Source: Polytrichum commune (taxonomy: Eukaryota; Streptophyta; Polytrichopsida; Polytrichales; Polytrichaceae). Taken from it: DNA of 64,000 nt. The stretch's first letter is position 1. Each line of letters begins with the position of its first letter. Below the pieces are notes generated by a model, which did no database searches, was not told where the DNA came from, and worked only from the letters and a program-made list of their open reading frames with translations. Both the position numbers and the translations under genes were made by a program. Shown in pieces: positions 23,810 through 34,796 of the stretch. Where the stretch lies: positions 4,028,001 through 4,092,000 of the forward strand of contig OX485803.1 of the NCBI GenBank assembly GCA_950295325.1. The letters run 5' to 3'.

Positions 23810-25406
23810 ATGGAAGTTGTACATCTTTCTGAAGATCAATTGGAATTGCAATTGCATGCATTTTTAAGAAAGAAATTGTCAACACATCTTCCCGTCTTGC
23901 ACGGTTGAGGCATCAACCAAGGGCAAAATTAAAATTCAACATTCCACTATGTCGAATGGTTGCATTGCCTGTTGTTAGGTCTTTTTTGAAAAATGACGTT
24001 ATGAACTTGGCTGCACATTTTGTTGCTTGTGGTTATATGGACGGCAACGGGATTTTTTACGTGGCCTTGGAAAACAATGAGGAGAAAACAATAGATGTTA
24101 CTGATAATATCATTGAATCATAGAGTGAAAATTGGGTACGGACAAATGATGCCTTTGAAAAAATATTGCAAACTGATGGATACGTCAAAGTTTTCTCTTG
24201 CAAAATGTTTATGATGTGGGATGGAAACCACCGTTTGCAAACATGGTTGCCCATTATTAATCGAGATCATATACATGATCATGCTTGACATTATGCTGTT
24301 GAAAATATTATTTTGGACGTCAAGGGAGATATTGCAACCATGTTGGCAAGTTTACATGAAGTGATAATTCTTTCATTCTTCTCTTTTTATTTGTTCGGTT
24401 CATTTGGTTTTCTTTTAAGTTTATTTTTTTATTATATATTTCTTTTCCGTGGCTTATCATTGGTTGTTTTATTTTGTCATGAAGAACTAAAAATCCCATG
24501 TTTGTACGAATCTTGTTCATAAGCTTTGCCGCATTCAAAGCATTGTTGGACAACCACTTTCATATTTTAAAAAAGTTGTCTCCAAAGAAGATCTTACTGC
24601 CGCTGATGCCAAATAAAAATCCAAATATAGAACTTGGTTTTCTTTTACTGTTGAGGCTCTTAATGGATTTCTATATTAGGTTATTTTTCTAAAGTATTAG
24701 TTTTTCATGTTTTTTTTTCTTGTATAATTTTTTTTCTTTTTATTTTGATTTTGATAACTATATGGTTTATTACATCCTATTTTTATTATGTGTGATTTAT
24801 CATACTCTTATATGTTTTTTCCTTGGTGTAGCAAGAGTTGGGAGATGTTGCTGTTACTGCTCAAAGGAAATTTTATGAGAAATACCCTGATTCTACACAT
24901 TGGACTTCAAGTGCGGTGGGTGAATTTGTTTCCAAAGCTGTGGAGAGGGTAGGATTGACTTCCCATTTGGAACTAAAGAAACAACTTTCCATTGCAGATC
25001 CTAGACATTCTCCTATGTTCTTAAAGCAGGTGAAGTCTCATTATAAAACTCACGATGAGAATCCTGACATGATTCAAAAAAAACTTTGGATGTTAGCAAC
25101 TTTGGCAATGGATACATCTATGAAGATTAAGTGGCTTGAGAGGTGGAACAGTTCATCTACTCTTCGTGAGGTTCTCAAGTTTCCGAAACCAAAATTCAAC
25201 GATACAGAGTTTTCTAAGTGACTTGATAAAACTACTTGGTGGGCTCAGGTGATAATTTTTTGTCTATGTTTTTTGAAAAAAAAAAAATTCAATCATTCAA
25301 TTTTTTTAATCTGTATTTTGTATTTGGCAGTTGGCTATTGAGACCGAGAAGCTCTTTGATGCTACTGTGGCTAATATGCATGTGTCCATCAACTATCTTC
25401 CAGATG
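23810..25406 (+). pseudogene. ParB-like cargo gene of MULE-2, 3' half missing
   Basis: Likely start ATG at 23810 (MEVVHLSEDQL). Exons fit 23810-24360, 24485-24679, 24832-25248 and 25331-25406 with GT-AG borders. Exon 1 contains MNLAAHFVACGYMDG, then VKVFSCKMFMMWDGNHRLQT. The last resembles the ParB/Srx-fold GxHR box (typically DGxHRxxA), which in bacteria is often joined to N6/N4 DNA methyltransferases. Exons 2-3 encode helical sequence (LVHKLCRIQSI; WLERWNSSSTLREVLKF) and exon 4 encodes MHVSINYLPDG. There is a frameshift near 23905 and stops at 24121, 24286, 24616 and 25219, several set in contexts where Trp or Gln is likely. No exon follows the good donor at 25407. Place, orientation and splicing style suggest this is the upstream half of the gene whose downstream half survives in MULE-1. 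That join is an inference, and the ParB assignment rests on one motif. Confidence 0.6.
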
Positions 25407-25439
25407 GTATGGATCATGTGCCCACTATTTTTTATTTTT

Positions 25440-26029
25440 TATATTTGATTTCCAAGAACTTCAACAATTTAAACCTACTACCCGATTTATATCTACAATT
25501 CACTTTTGTTGTTCTTTATGTTTTGCACTTCGTAAATGTCACCCTCATGATGGTGTTATGATGTATTCAAATTTTACATTGATGTGTTTTATAGTGAGAC
25601 ATTCTAACATGCTACATTTGTTTTCAACATGAATTTGCTTACACATTGTCTTCAATTACATTATTATTATCTCAACAGTTGAATGTATATTAGTTCATTT
25701 TTTATACAAAATTGTTATAGCAACATTCTCATTTGTTGTTCATTTGGACTATAGACCCTTACATGTAATTCCACAATCATAGGCCCCCAACGGATTTACA
25801 AACCATAACCGGGAAAAAATTGAAGGCTCACAGGTTCACACACGCATGCTCACATTCTAGCAACCCCGAGTCATGTACATATTGGTATTTTTCATTGCTC
25901 ACTACTTGCAATCTAGCATTCATATTGTTTGTCCTCCCAATCTTCTTATTATTGAACCCTAAAAATTTATTTCTTTAGGCCACGGTTATAGGATACTAGG
26001 GGTCTTATTACCAAATATTTTGTTTTCTT
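25440..26029. other. MULE-2 sequence between cargo gene and right end
   Basis: T-rich, with no methyltransferase exons. The last 100 bp (cacggttataggatactagg) resemble the subterminal part of the MULE-1 left end in reverse complement. A deletion therefore probably removed the 3' part of the cargo gene here. Confidence 0.6.
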
Positions 26030-26082
26030 CACCGCTCACAAATTACCGCTCACTGCTCACCGCTCACAAGATAGCACTCCCC
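26030..26082 (-). repeat. MULE-2 right terminal repeat
   Basis: Read on the minus strand it is GGGGAGTGCTATCTTG followed by TGAGCGG, TGAGCAG and TGAGCGG words. The first 13 bases are identical to the left end of MULE-1. Confidence 0.92.
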
Positions 26083-26544
26083 CTAGGACTGGGGCAGCAG
26101 CTGATTAAGGGACCGAGACCAGCCTACTAGTGACTGAGGCAGCAGCTGATTAAGGGCCAAGACCAAAGTTTTACTAAGGAGCAGCTGGTAGTATTCGTGG
26201 GAGCAATTAGTTACACTAGACTAAATCGTAACGTAGTCAATTAGGATTAGTACATAGTGTTGGTTTCAAACAAAAAGGAAAAAGAATTAGTTCATTAGAG
26301 TTGTGATTGAGTTGTGTGGGATGGTACTTGAGCACGCGACTAGCGCCATGATAGAGAAGATTGTTTCTTAACACTTGTAATCTTGTTATGGAATAAATTG
26401 GTGTGTATGGATTAATGAGAAATGTAATGACTTCTAATGAAGTTGGTAAAGGGGAGCTATGCGAAACAAATGTGATATCCATTCCCTCACCCGGACTAGG
26501 TTGCTTAAGGGTGGGTGGTTTGGCCTCACAGGAAGATAGCATGG

Positions 26545-28079
26545 TGTCAACCACAAACCCCCACCCTTATGCGTCGTAATCTGGGGGAAGGCATGTGGCT
26601 CACATGTGATAATCCCAACGTTCCAATCTTGTGTGCTTGCTCTGATCTTCCCAATAGTAACATCAATCATACATATTTCATTCCATAGCAAGAGTTACAA
26701 GCATTTAGGAATGTTTTTCTAACCTTGTCTTGCCCTCTTGCACACCAATTACACACTTCATTCCCTAAGCACTCCTAACCTATCCCCCCAAAGGTCATAC
26801 TACCACTAATTATGTTTACCCAAACCCAAGTTGATCCTACCCCTTTGATGCACCCTTGTCCCCTTAATCAAACCTCCTTTCTCATTGATGCACGGTCATT
26901 AGCCCTTCAGGTGGGGCTCGGTTACCGGTCCTCAATCCTCCCATCCTAACAGTAATTCTACGTTGTTCATCCAGGGTGCGAGCCCGTCATCGCCCGTCAC
27001 CACCGTGGTGATCCTCGCTGAAGCGGCTCCCGGCTGGGAACTGCACTGTTCCCGGAAGTGCAGACTGCCCCTTGCTGCTACCTACCAGTTGCGGTCACAA
27101 TGTGAGATTCCAGGCTGCTGCCCAATGGCAGCTCGCCAAAGCTCAAGCCCTTGAATGTCTGCCTTTCAGCAGGGTTGCAACTACTAACCAATGCAGCTTA
27201 GCTGCTCGCCCTTTCTCTGTTTTAATTGAGCCTGGAGGACTCTAAATCCTCATTCAATTGAATCTCGCACCCAACAGTTGGTACCACCACTGTGAACAAT
27301 CTCCACTTTTAGTGCAACAAATGAGATGTTCAGCTCCGAGAATGCAACTCCGAATCACCGATAGATGCCCTCACAGTCTTCCCCTTTTCGTTTCAGCTTT
27401 TAATTTCACCTCTGGGTCACCGTTAACTTCGAAAACCTCCCTCAGGGAGGCTACTGCTTTTTGGCAGAATGGCACAACATCGCCCCCTTCGGAGAGCACC
27501 CTTTCGACCCCCTTGCCATCCATTTTTATGTGTGTCCTCCCTCGTATTCAGTGCAGCCCATCAACCCCTGAACCGGCCGCTAAACTCCTAGAGCCTTTCC
27601 TCGCCATTCTTCCCGTTCTCGCAAAAGAGCGTGCAAAAGAGTTGCGATCAATTCGGCCACTGATTCCGAAGCCCTGCTGGGCCACCGGCTCTCTCCCAGG
27701 CGCATCCTGTAGAGCTTAACCAAGAGAGAGCGAGAGCGGTTGCGGCCACCGAACTTCCTAATCCCCTGGTCCGGAATTGTCTAGGTCACAGTGACCTCAC
27801 TTCTTAAATGAACACCAGCAAAGCCCAATAAAACTAACAAAACCCAGTTCTGACCCCCCCTTACAACTAAATTTCCCTCAATTACTTTTACTCACTTTAA
27901 TTAAATACACTTCCTTCCAAAACCACTAAAGCACCCTAACTCACTGTTGATTTCAACTCCAAACCAAAATCGAGGCTTGCACTCTTTTTAAGTTTTTGAA
28001 TGACTAAAAGAATTTCAAAATCAAATCATAATAACTTTTAAGGATCAACTAAACATGTGGGCACCATATTGGGCTCACA
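26545..28079 (-). mobile_element. Solo LTR-3, minus strand
   Basis: On the minus strand it begins TGTGAGCCCAATATGGTGCC and ends GGGGGTTTGTGGTTGACA, similar to both ends of LTR-1. The 5-bp duplication catgg lies at 26540-26544 and 28080-28084. The length is 1535 bp. The centre (26940-27780) is GC-rich and contains open frames on the plus strand that run antisense to the element. I regard those as non-coding. It inserted only 4 bp beyond the target duplication of LTR-2. Confidence 0.8.
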
Positions 28080-29230
28080 CATGGCGGTGCCACACGAAAC
28101 GGGTGCAAGCATAGTAAACTGGACAACTCTTGATTCTTGTATAGGTTTACATGAAAGTGATTCATGAGTATACATTAACTTTGAAATTTTGTAAAAAAAT
28201 CAAGATTTTCCTTAAAGCATATCGATGTACAAAGCCAAGTAATTTATGCTTAAAAAATGGATTTTTTGGGGGGGAAATCTACATGTTTTAGAAAACAGTG
28301 CAAGTTGTGATATTGAACAAATGATTATCAATTTTAAAATATGACATGAAATTACATTATCTGGATTAATTCCTTAAAGAACATGATGTTGACTTCAAAT
28401 TTATAATGACTTCAAGGAATATACAAACAAATTTCACGCTCAAAATATTTAAGGTTGTGAAATTTATGTCCAAAATTGGACTTAGCCATTTGCTTTAGAG
28501 CATTACTTATAGTGATAAGTTCCAAAGATCTCATCTTGGCATTCTACATTTGAGTAGTTAACACATGTTATGAGGGCACCATGAAAGTAATCCAATTTAA
28601 TAACATTTTGCTATTACTTATAGGCATTTGATCAAAATAACTATGATATTAGGACACCTAAGCACTTTTGGGTCCACTTTACCATGCTTGCACCCAAACA
28701 CAATTAATAGCATGCACCACATGAGACAAGCCATAATGAGACACTGAGAAGAGGATCAAAGTACACCAATGACGCTTGTATGAATATATTATTTGGGAAC
28801 AATGTGTCATGAAAGTAATACATAGTAGAGGCGCTAATTCCCAATTAGGACCCCATCGGCAATTTATAAGGTACAGCAATTTTGATGAAGTTGGGACTAA
28901 ATTTTGGTTGGGCCGGAACCAATAATGCCATGACACATGTCATGCTTTTGAGTGCTAAAGTGAGGAGGATTGAGCGGTTAAAATAAGCAGTTATGGCAAA
29001 CTCTAGACATTTGATAATATGTGCGGGCCAACTTTTGGCTTCAAAATTTGACAATAATCTTAATTTAAAGAATAAAATTACCATAAATAAATAAATTCAA
29101 TCCTCCTAATTTCTATCTTCCTACACACAAAAAAATTGCACCACCTTACACTTCTCCAAATTTGGCACATAGTCTCTTCAGTGATTGGTTATGGGCGCCT
29201 CTATTCTATTGGCAAAACAATATCCCACGG

Positions 29231-29251
29231 TAAACCCTAAACCCTAAACCC
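29231..29251. repeat. Interstitial plant telomere motif (TAAACCC)3
   Basis: Three perfect TAAACCC units followed by a C-run. The same motif serves as a telo-box in plant promoters, but no gene lies nearby. Confidence 0.85.
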
Positions 29252-30129
29252 AATTCCCCCCCCTAAGTGGGATCCGTCACCTAAACATAGCCATTGACAC
29301 AATGCTAATCCCAATCTCACAATTCTACCGACATTTGAATTTCCCATCTTGCCATGTATGGCTTCCTGTGACTCCCATGAACCTGCTATGTAAATGGTTA
29401 CATGTTTCATGAATTTTGTAGTGTATTTCATGACACATCATACAAGTGCATGCAATGTTAAGAGCATGTTCAAATGCCCATACATTGAATTCATGAAACA
29501 AAAAAGAAACACAGAAAGAAGGAGAAAGAAAGACAACGGCCATGTTGCCATTGGCGTGAATTATGGTGTTGCTTCATTTTCGAGTTGGTCTAAAGTTGTA
29601 TGTAACCCCGATATGGGCATTACGATAATTAGAGGACCCCTAACAAATATTGCCTCCTTTTCGAAGGTGAACACCTTGAATGCTGATGGACAATTCAGTT
29701 GACAACCATCTCCCCCGAAGGGCAAGCCCCTAATTTCCACAGGGTTGGTCGAAAATATATGATTCACCCAGATACCCCCACTATGATTAGGTGGATCATA
29801 GGTGGTAGGGTGCACCAAAAATTAGGTTTTAAGAGAGTCACCCATCTTACTATTGTTCCGGACCTTAGACATCTTAACCTTGGAGTTCTCATGGGATCCA
29901 AGTTAAGACCATGGGTTTAAGCCACCCTTTTATGGAACAAAGTTTCCATGAAACAATGGGGACATGGATACCTGGATTGGATTTGGTGAATGGATTGTAT
30001 TTTTCTTCTTCCTAAACGTCAACGTTAAGCAAGGGAGAGTCATGCCCATGACTTTGACAACACCATGATCGGGCAACATGAAAATGGTATTCAAAATTAC
30101 TATGGTGAACCATAAAATGAAGTGTGTGA

Positions 30130-30280
30130 ACTTTATTGGTCACTAAATTCTTAATCGAACAACTATATTTGAGTGATACATGGCAATGCTTGTGTTTAAG
30201 ACCCAAAAAAAATATCATGATGATATTGAATTATGTTCGCAAATTGTAAACCACTCTAGGTTCAATAATCACCACACATG
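30130..30280 (-). repeat. Rep-C, diverged copy
   Basis: It shares a block resembling 'atatttgagtggtatgtgg' and 'ccattctaggttc' with 45490-45620. Ends are undefined. Confidence 0.4.
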
Positions 30281-31404
30281 GAAGGCCTCTCATCAATGAT
30301 GTTCGTTTTGACCTCTTATGATTATTGTATCACAACTCAAATTCTGAAACTTGAAATGACCATCTTTGTGCTAATCAATTCCTAACAAAATGAGACAGTA
30401 ACCGTAACACTCATGTGCGTCAACATCAAATAAGCCCTCATTAACAATGTAATGTATGATTCGTGAGTGAATTGCATCATCTATGTGGTTATATCCATGC
30501 GGGTGACTAGGCATAGCTACAATAGCCCCTGCAAATTCTATGATTATGTAGGAGACAATTTGAGTGATATAGACCAAAACTAAAGGAACCAACAAAATCA
30601 TAATTTATGGTCACTTACATTTGCGCCCCCCCACCAAAATTCTATGATTATCTGGGAGATGACTCGAGTGATCTGTATAAATTGTTGAGTGATCATAATG
30701 AATAGATTACATTCATAGATTGTAGGTAATCATAGAATTGATGATTATTCACTTAGAGTTTGTTGATTTATTTGCTTTGATTTATTCACTCTAGATGACT
30801 CAAGTGATATGAATAAATTGCAAGTTCTATGAACATCTACAACCTATGAATTTGAATGAAATGTGTGCATCAGAGTTGGTGAACATAGAGAGTGCAGAGA
30901 GGAAAACGGAATATAGACTACTATTAGTTTTGATGAGTCGTGCATAAGAGGTGTTGAGGCAAGTAACCATTACAAAACCTCGTAAGAGAACCTGAGCATG
31001 TTAAGAGAACTGGATCAATACGCTAGAGAACTAGAGAACTGTACCACTGCTAGAGAACTAGGAAGTTGTATGTGGGCACACAAATTCGCTTTCAAATTGA
31101 TTCTACTTTTAGACCAAGTACGACGACTCTCACCAACAATCGGATGTTGCAAAATGAGAAGCAAAGAATGCGAAACGAGGAGGCGAGAAGTTGAGAACAC
31201 CAAAACTGTTTGGTTTGGAAGATTCATGACGTTGCTCAAGGTAAAGGTCCACTATCATGAAATTCAGGTGTGCCACATGTCAACTTGGGTTTAGAAGAAC
31301 CACAAAGTAATTTTAAATATTCATGTAATTGATTATACACTCCGGTAACATGAGTTGGAAGATTCATGAAGTAGCTTGGAGCTATGTCCAAGAACAACTC
31401 TCGG

Positions 31405-31605
31405 CGAGTTGCAAATGAACCAGTTGAGTTTGAAAAATAACCGGTTGAAGTTCAAGACTTCAAAAAAATTACCAATTATTTTAGAAACATCTATAAAATA
31501 TACCTCAAATGAATAAAGCAAAACCAGAAGATGTCAACATGTAACTGGTTGGATTTAGAATCACTAGGATCTTGACCGAATATGCCCAAAAACTTCCCGG
31601 ACACT
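31405..31605 (+). repeat. Dispersed repeat Rep-D, copy 1
   Basis: It aligns with 35865-36030 and 51505-51700 in the same orientation. The shared order is ggttgaagttcaagact, tagaaacatct, an aaaccagaagatgtcaaca box, ggatcttgaccgaatatgcc and cccggacactgg. No coding function recognised. Confidence 0.7.
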
Positions 31606-31919
31606 GGCTTGGAGCCTTCATGAAATTGACTTTGCACTTCCATGAAGTCATCTACTTGGACTTTAGGATAAGACGATTTCCAAGTGGATGCAACAGCCAG
31701 AACTGTTAGTGGAGTCGGAAATTCCCCCAATAGATCACTTACCTTTGTCAACTACTAAGCTTACTTATTGTTATTGATAACTAATCGTCCTCTCAAAAGA
31801 TGACAAATCAGTTGACCCCTTGGGCCATGAAACAACAAAATAAATGTGTTAAATTAAGGTAGATATGTGTTATTCAGAAACTTTTCTCTCTGCGCTCACT
31901 TCTTGGAGGAAATGAAACA

Positions 31920-32045
31920 TGCGATTTGTGTGAGATGATTAGCAAATTCAAAATGTGCGTGTAGTCATCTACTTCATAATATTTGGATCTCGTATGAATT
32001 TCTTATTCATTATCAAAGTGAAGATTTTTTGTGCTCGTTAGAGCA
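31920..32045 (+). repeat. Rep-C, copy with ttatcaaagtgaagat box
   Basis: It matches 44255-44345 closely (gcaaattc, cttcataatatttggatctc, ttattcattatcaaagtgaa) and 2300-2400 in reverse complement. Confidence 0.6.
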
Positions 32046-32904
32046 TTTCCGCATGTTTTTCCAAACGGACACCTCTAAACAATTTAGAGGCGGACTTTAA
32101 CAAAAACCAGTGCTAAGATAAATGAGTGATAAGACATTTGACCTTACTTCAAAAACTATCCAACATCTCATTGCTCAGTAAACAAGAAAACTGTAGAATC
32201 GTGAGGCTCTGTCCTTTGCTATGAAAGACTACAATTGTAGCTGATTACTTTGCTCATGCCAATCCATGGCTATTCACTATACCAAACCTTTTTTGGATTT
32301 TGTGCACCTTCTTCTCAAATACGGGTCAAGGATTGAAGCTACTCATTCATCACCCGAAATTTAAAAAAATAAATAATCAAGAACTGCCTAACTATAATTA
32401 ACTAGATTTCTTTCAATGCATTTTAGGGAGCACTTATATATAAACTATAGTTAACATCCACATTAAATAAAGTGGACCAAAAATAACAAGAACAAGTAAC
32501 GTTCAAGTATGAACACAAAGTGGTTAGGAAATTTGCTCTTGAAACGAAGAAGTTGATGCATAGTCTCTGTCCTACAGACAGAGCCAACAAAGTAGGTGCT
32601 CACACGTTCTCATCATCACCAGCTTAGAGGTGCTTTCTCTTCTCTAAACTCTTTCGCCCCTTCAAATGTGCAACTTAGAGGGTGGAGAGTTTTTATGCCT
32701 CTACAAGGGAATCAACTATCAATATCTCACAATCTTAGACCGAATAGAATCTCGTACTCAACTCTTTCTATGTAGGGCCTTGTGTATTGAAAGACATTAG
32801 TTTTTTTTACGTGTGGAACTTATAGAGGGACTTCTCTACTCTAAACTAAAGTTACTTCATTTACCAAACCTTTGTTCTAGTGATTGGTGTACAATGTGTG
32901 GTGG

Positions 32905-33010
32905 TGCTCTTAAATGATCATATAGGTCCCTTCTCCCATCCCCCACACCCGATTGTGTTGATTATTGAACTTAGAGTGGTTACAATGAGTTTCCATATCC
33001 GTCGTTGACC
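32905..33010 (+). repeat. Rep-C-related segment
   Basis: It contains atgatcatataggtcccttc and a 'gttgattattgaacttagag' block, resembling 44345-44410 and the complement of 45600-45670. Confidence 0.4.
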
Positions 33011-33380
33011 CACTAGATTCTAGATAATAGTGGGTTGGATGTGTTCTCATGAAGATAATAAAATTAACCCACCAACCACATTCTAGTTGCCTACTAGAAT
33101 GTGGAGGGCCATGACCACGGGCCACTAGATTTTCATGCATCCACTAAACACTTAAATTAACAATGGTTGGTAGGCACATACGAACCCTACCCCACAAGAT
33201 TTCATCTATAGTTGTCCTTATTCCCATTATAGTTTGGTGGGCGATCAAGCAACAGATGTTCATGGAAACCCATCCTTAGCATGTTTTGAACACATATCTT
33301 TTAAACACATGTCTTTTTTCGATGTCCGTTCTTAAATCTACATGTGACTACATGCACTTTAAACTCCGTAGTATCACACA

Positions 33381-33573
33381 TGCGGCAACCAAAGTGCATG
33401 TGATATTACAAAGTTTTCTAGTGTTAACATCGATGCGTGATACTATAGAATTAGTGTAGCATGTGACATTATGGAATAACACAAAGGAGATGTGAGGACA
33501 ATTTGGATTCGTTCCCCTATCACCTACGCTAGTGTGGTCCACTCCACTTAGCCTTCCCGGGCGATGCAACGGA
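33381..33573 (+). repeat. Rep-A, left part of the copy split by a LINE
   Basis: The block 'ggcaaccaaagtgcatgtga' through 'cattatggaataacac' matches 58650-58755. The corresponding right part lies beyond the LINE at about 34950-35060. Confidence 0.65.
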
Positions 33574-33601
33574 TGCATGCATCAAGAAAAGAAAAGATAA
33601 T

Positions 33602-33690
33602 ATAACGCCCGTATATTTCATACTGGCGTGAATGTGAGCCCGTTAACCTTGTACTGATCACGGTTCCCGTGATGCAGTATAGGGCGTTAT
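33602..33690 (-). other. Stem-loop in the LINE 3' UTR
   Basis: The 9-base ends ataacgccc (33602-33610) and gggcgttat (33682-33690) are perfectly complementary. Inside lies a smaller hairpin, tcacgg-ttc-ccgtga, at about 33658-33672. A conserved 3' hairpin is used by some LINE reverse transcriptases to recognise their own RNA; that role is inferred here. Confidence 0.6.
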
Positions 33691-33738
33691 GCCTCCTTTG
33701 GGAGGTGGGCTCTGGTGTAGTGCTAGCTTGCCCCCACC

Positions 33739-34796
33739 TTATGGTGGGGGGACGGGGGTTTGTTTGTTGTCAAGTTTCCTTTTGTTCAAGACAAGGTAAG
33801 TAAGGTATTTGATGGCATTTTGGTGTATGTTTTTCATGAGATTTTTTATGTGAGTTTTGGGAATTTTTAGCTCTATTAGTTGTTCAATGGGGTTCTCATG
33901 TATAGCTCCGCTTACTTTGGCTATAATGGTAATGAGGGGGTTTGTTTTGCATCCTTTGTTCCGTAGTGTGGTGATTAGTGGGTCGTATTTGGTGTGTTTG
34001 TGTGTGTGGGCTTGTTCGGGGAATCTGTCATGGCAGTATGTGAATTCGATGAATTGTATGGTGTAGTTGGGGGAGGGTAGTATATGTGTTTGTGTTTGAT
34101 TAGGTGCTCCAATGATGCACATTATGTCTGGGCTTAATTTGGCATGGCATTGGCATGTTCCTTGTGTACATGTGCATTTAAGAAGCCATTCTGGGACTGT
34201 TTGGTCTGGGGGTTGATTGATGAGTTTGCCTGCATTGGTCAGGGTGTAGTATAGGGTGTTTTTATTGGCTTGTAGGGTCTGGGTGATGAGGTGGACTGCT
34301 TTGTTGTGTATTGCAATTCGTAATCCTTTTAGGTATGGGTGTTCGCATGTTGATAGTAGGTGGGGCCATGTGTCCCTATCATTGGTATGGCATAGTGTAC
34401 AATTGGGGTTTTGGTATTTGAGGGACCAAAATATATTTTTCCTATGGTTGCCCATATATTGGGCGTATCTAAATTTTAGAGTTTGGGTAACTTGTGTGTC
34501 CGATATTTTGTCGTCTTTCCAAAAGTGGTTGGAGAGTTTTTGGTTGATTTGGTCATTTGATAGCCACTTATCTACATATGGGAATTTTTGTCTCGCTGAT
34601 GTGGTTACTCGGTTTACGTGTTCTTTCGTTATAAATGTGTGGAGGTTTCGAATGGCTCCGTCGTGTGTGGCAGTAGGGGAGCTTGCTAGCCAGTAAGGAT
34701 TAGAGTGGGCTATGTGGATGTGTGGTGTTTCGTCCGGTTTGTCTTTGAGTGTCCCTTCATTGGCTAGTATGTCTGCCTTTTCATTTCCATTGATTC
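33739..34796 (-). pseudogene. LINE ORF fragment: RNase H end, CCHC motif, restriction-like endonuclease
   Basis: An uninterrupted minus-strand frame of about 350 codons runs from the truncation point to TAA at 33739. It opens with NGNEKADILANEG, the last active-site box of a LINE RNase H. A zinc motif CTLC-x9-H-x4-C follows at about 34400, as in elements with a restriction-like endonuclease. Next come CTC/CQC cysteines, SPDIMC (PD), then FIEFTYCHDRF and a KHTKYDPL lysine box, together resembling PD-(D/E)XK. The C-terminus is QNAIKYLTYLVLNKRKLDNK. The enzyme would nick target DNA for reverse transcription. It lacks the reverse transcriptase and any start, so it is a fragment, but the retained part has no stop or frameshift, which implies recent insertion. 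Coding-strand composition is unusually A/C-rich. Confidence 0.82.

Larger units (their letters stand above)
19415..26082 (-). mobile_element. MULE-2, second complete-ended Mutator-like element
   Basis: The 10-bp sequence ctaggactgg occurs at 19405-19414 and 26083-26092. The ends read GAGGGAAGCTATC (left) and the complement of GGGGAGTGCTATC (right), the same pair as MULE-1 but in the opposite orientation. The length is 6668 bp. Contents from left to right are a minus-strand transposase remnant, a 210-bp tandem array and a plus-strand ParB-like gene. The gene order is therefore the mirror of MULE-1. The N-terminal transposase half and the methyltransferase half of the cargo are missing, so it is non-autonomous. 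Confidence 0.93.
18702..26530 (+). mobile_element. Solo LTR-2, split by MULE-2
   Basis: The left part (18702-19414) begins TATGAGCCCAAAATG, a one-base variant of the LTR-1 start. The right part (26093-26530) ends GGGTGGTTTGGCCTCACA, matching the LTR-1 end. The 5-bp duplication ggaag is at 18697-18701 and 26531-26535. Subtracting MULE-2 and one of its target copies leaves about 1.15 kb. Shared internal words with LTR-1 include aaaaagagtga and the tail block containing 'aggttgcttaagggtg' (acgcttaagggtg in LTR-1). Confidence 0.87.
28085..33350. other. Gene desert with dispersed repeats
   Basis: No domain-bearing frame on either strand. It contains Rep-C segments (30130-30280, 31920-32045, 32905-33010), Rep-D (31405-31605) and a short telomeric motif. 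The remaining open frames are under about 100 codons without recognisable content. Confidence 0.6.

Noticed and set aside
26963-27719. GC-rich plus-strand open frames and a ttggtaccaccact box resembling an LTR/primer-site junction with gag
   Set aside because: They lie inside solo LTR-3, whose borders are set by TG...CA ends and a catgg duplication on the opposite strand; no gag motif is present.
34256-34696. Plus-strand frame of 146 codons with many Trp and Cys
   Set aside because: It is the antisense shadow of the LINE RNase H/endonuclease frame.
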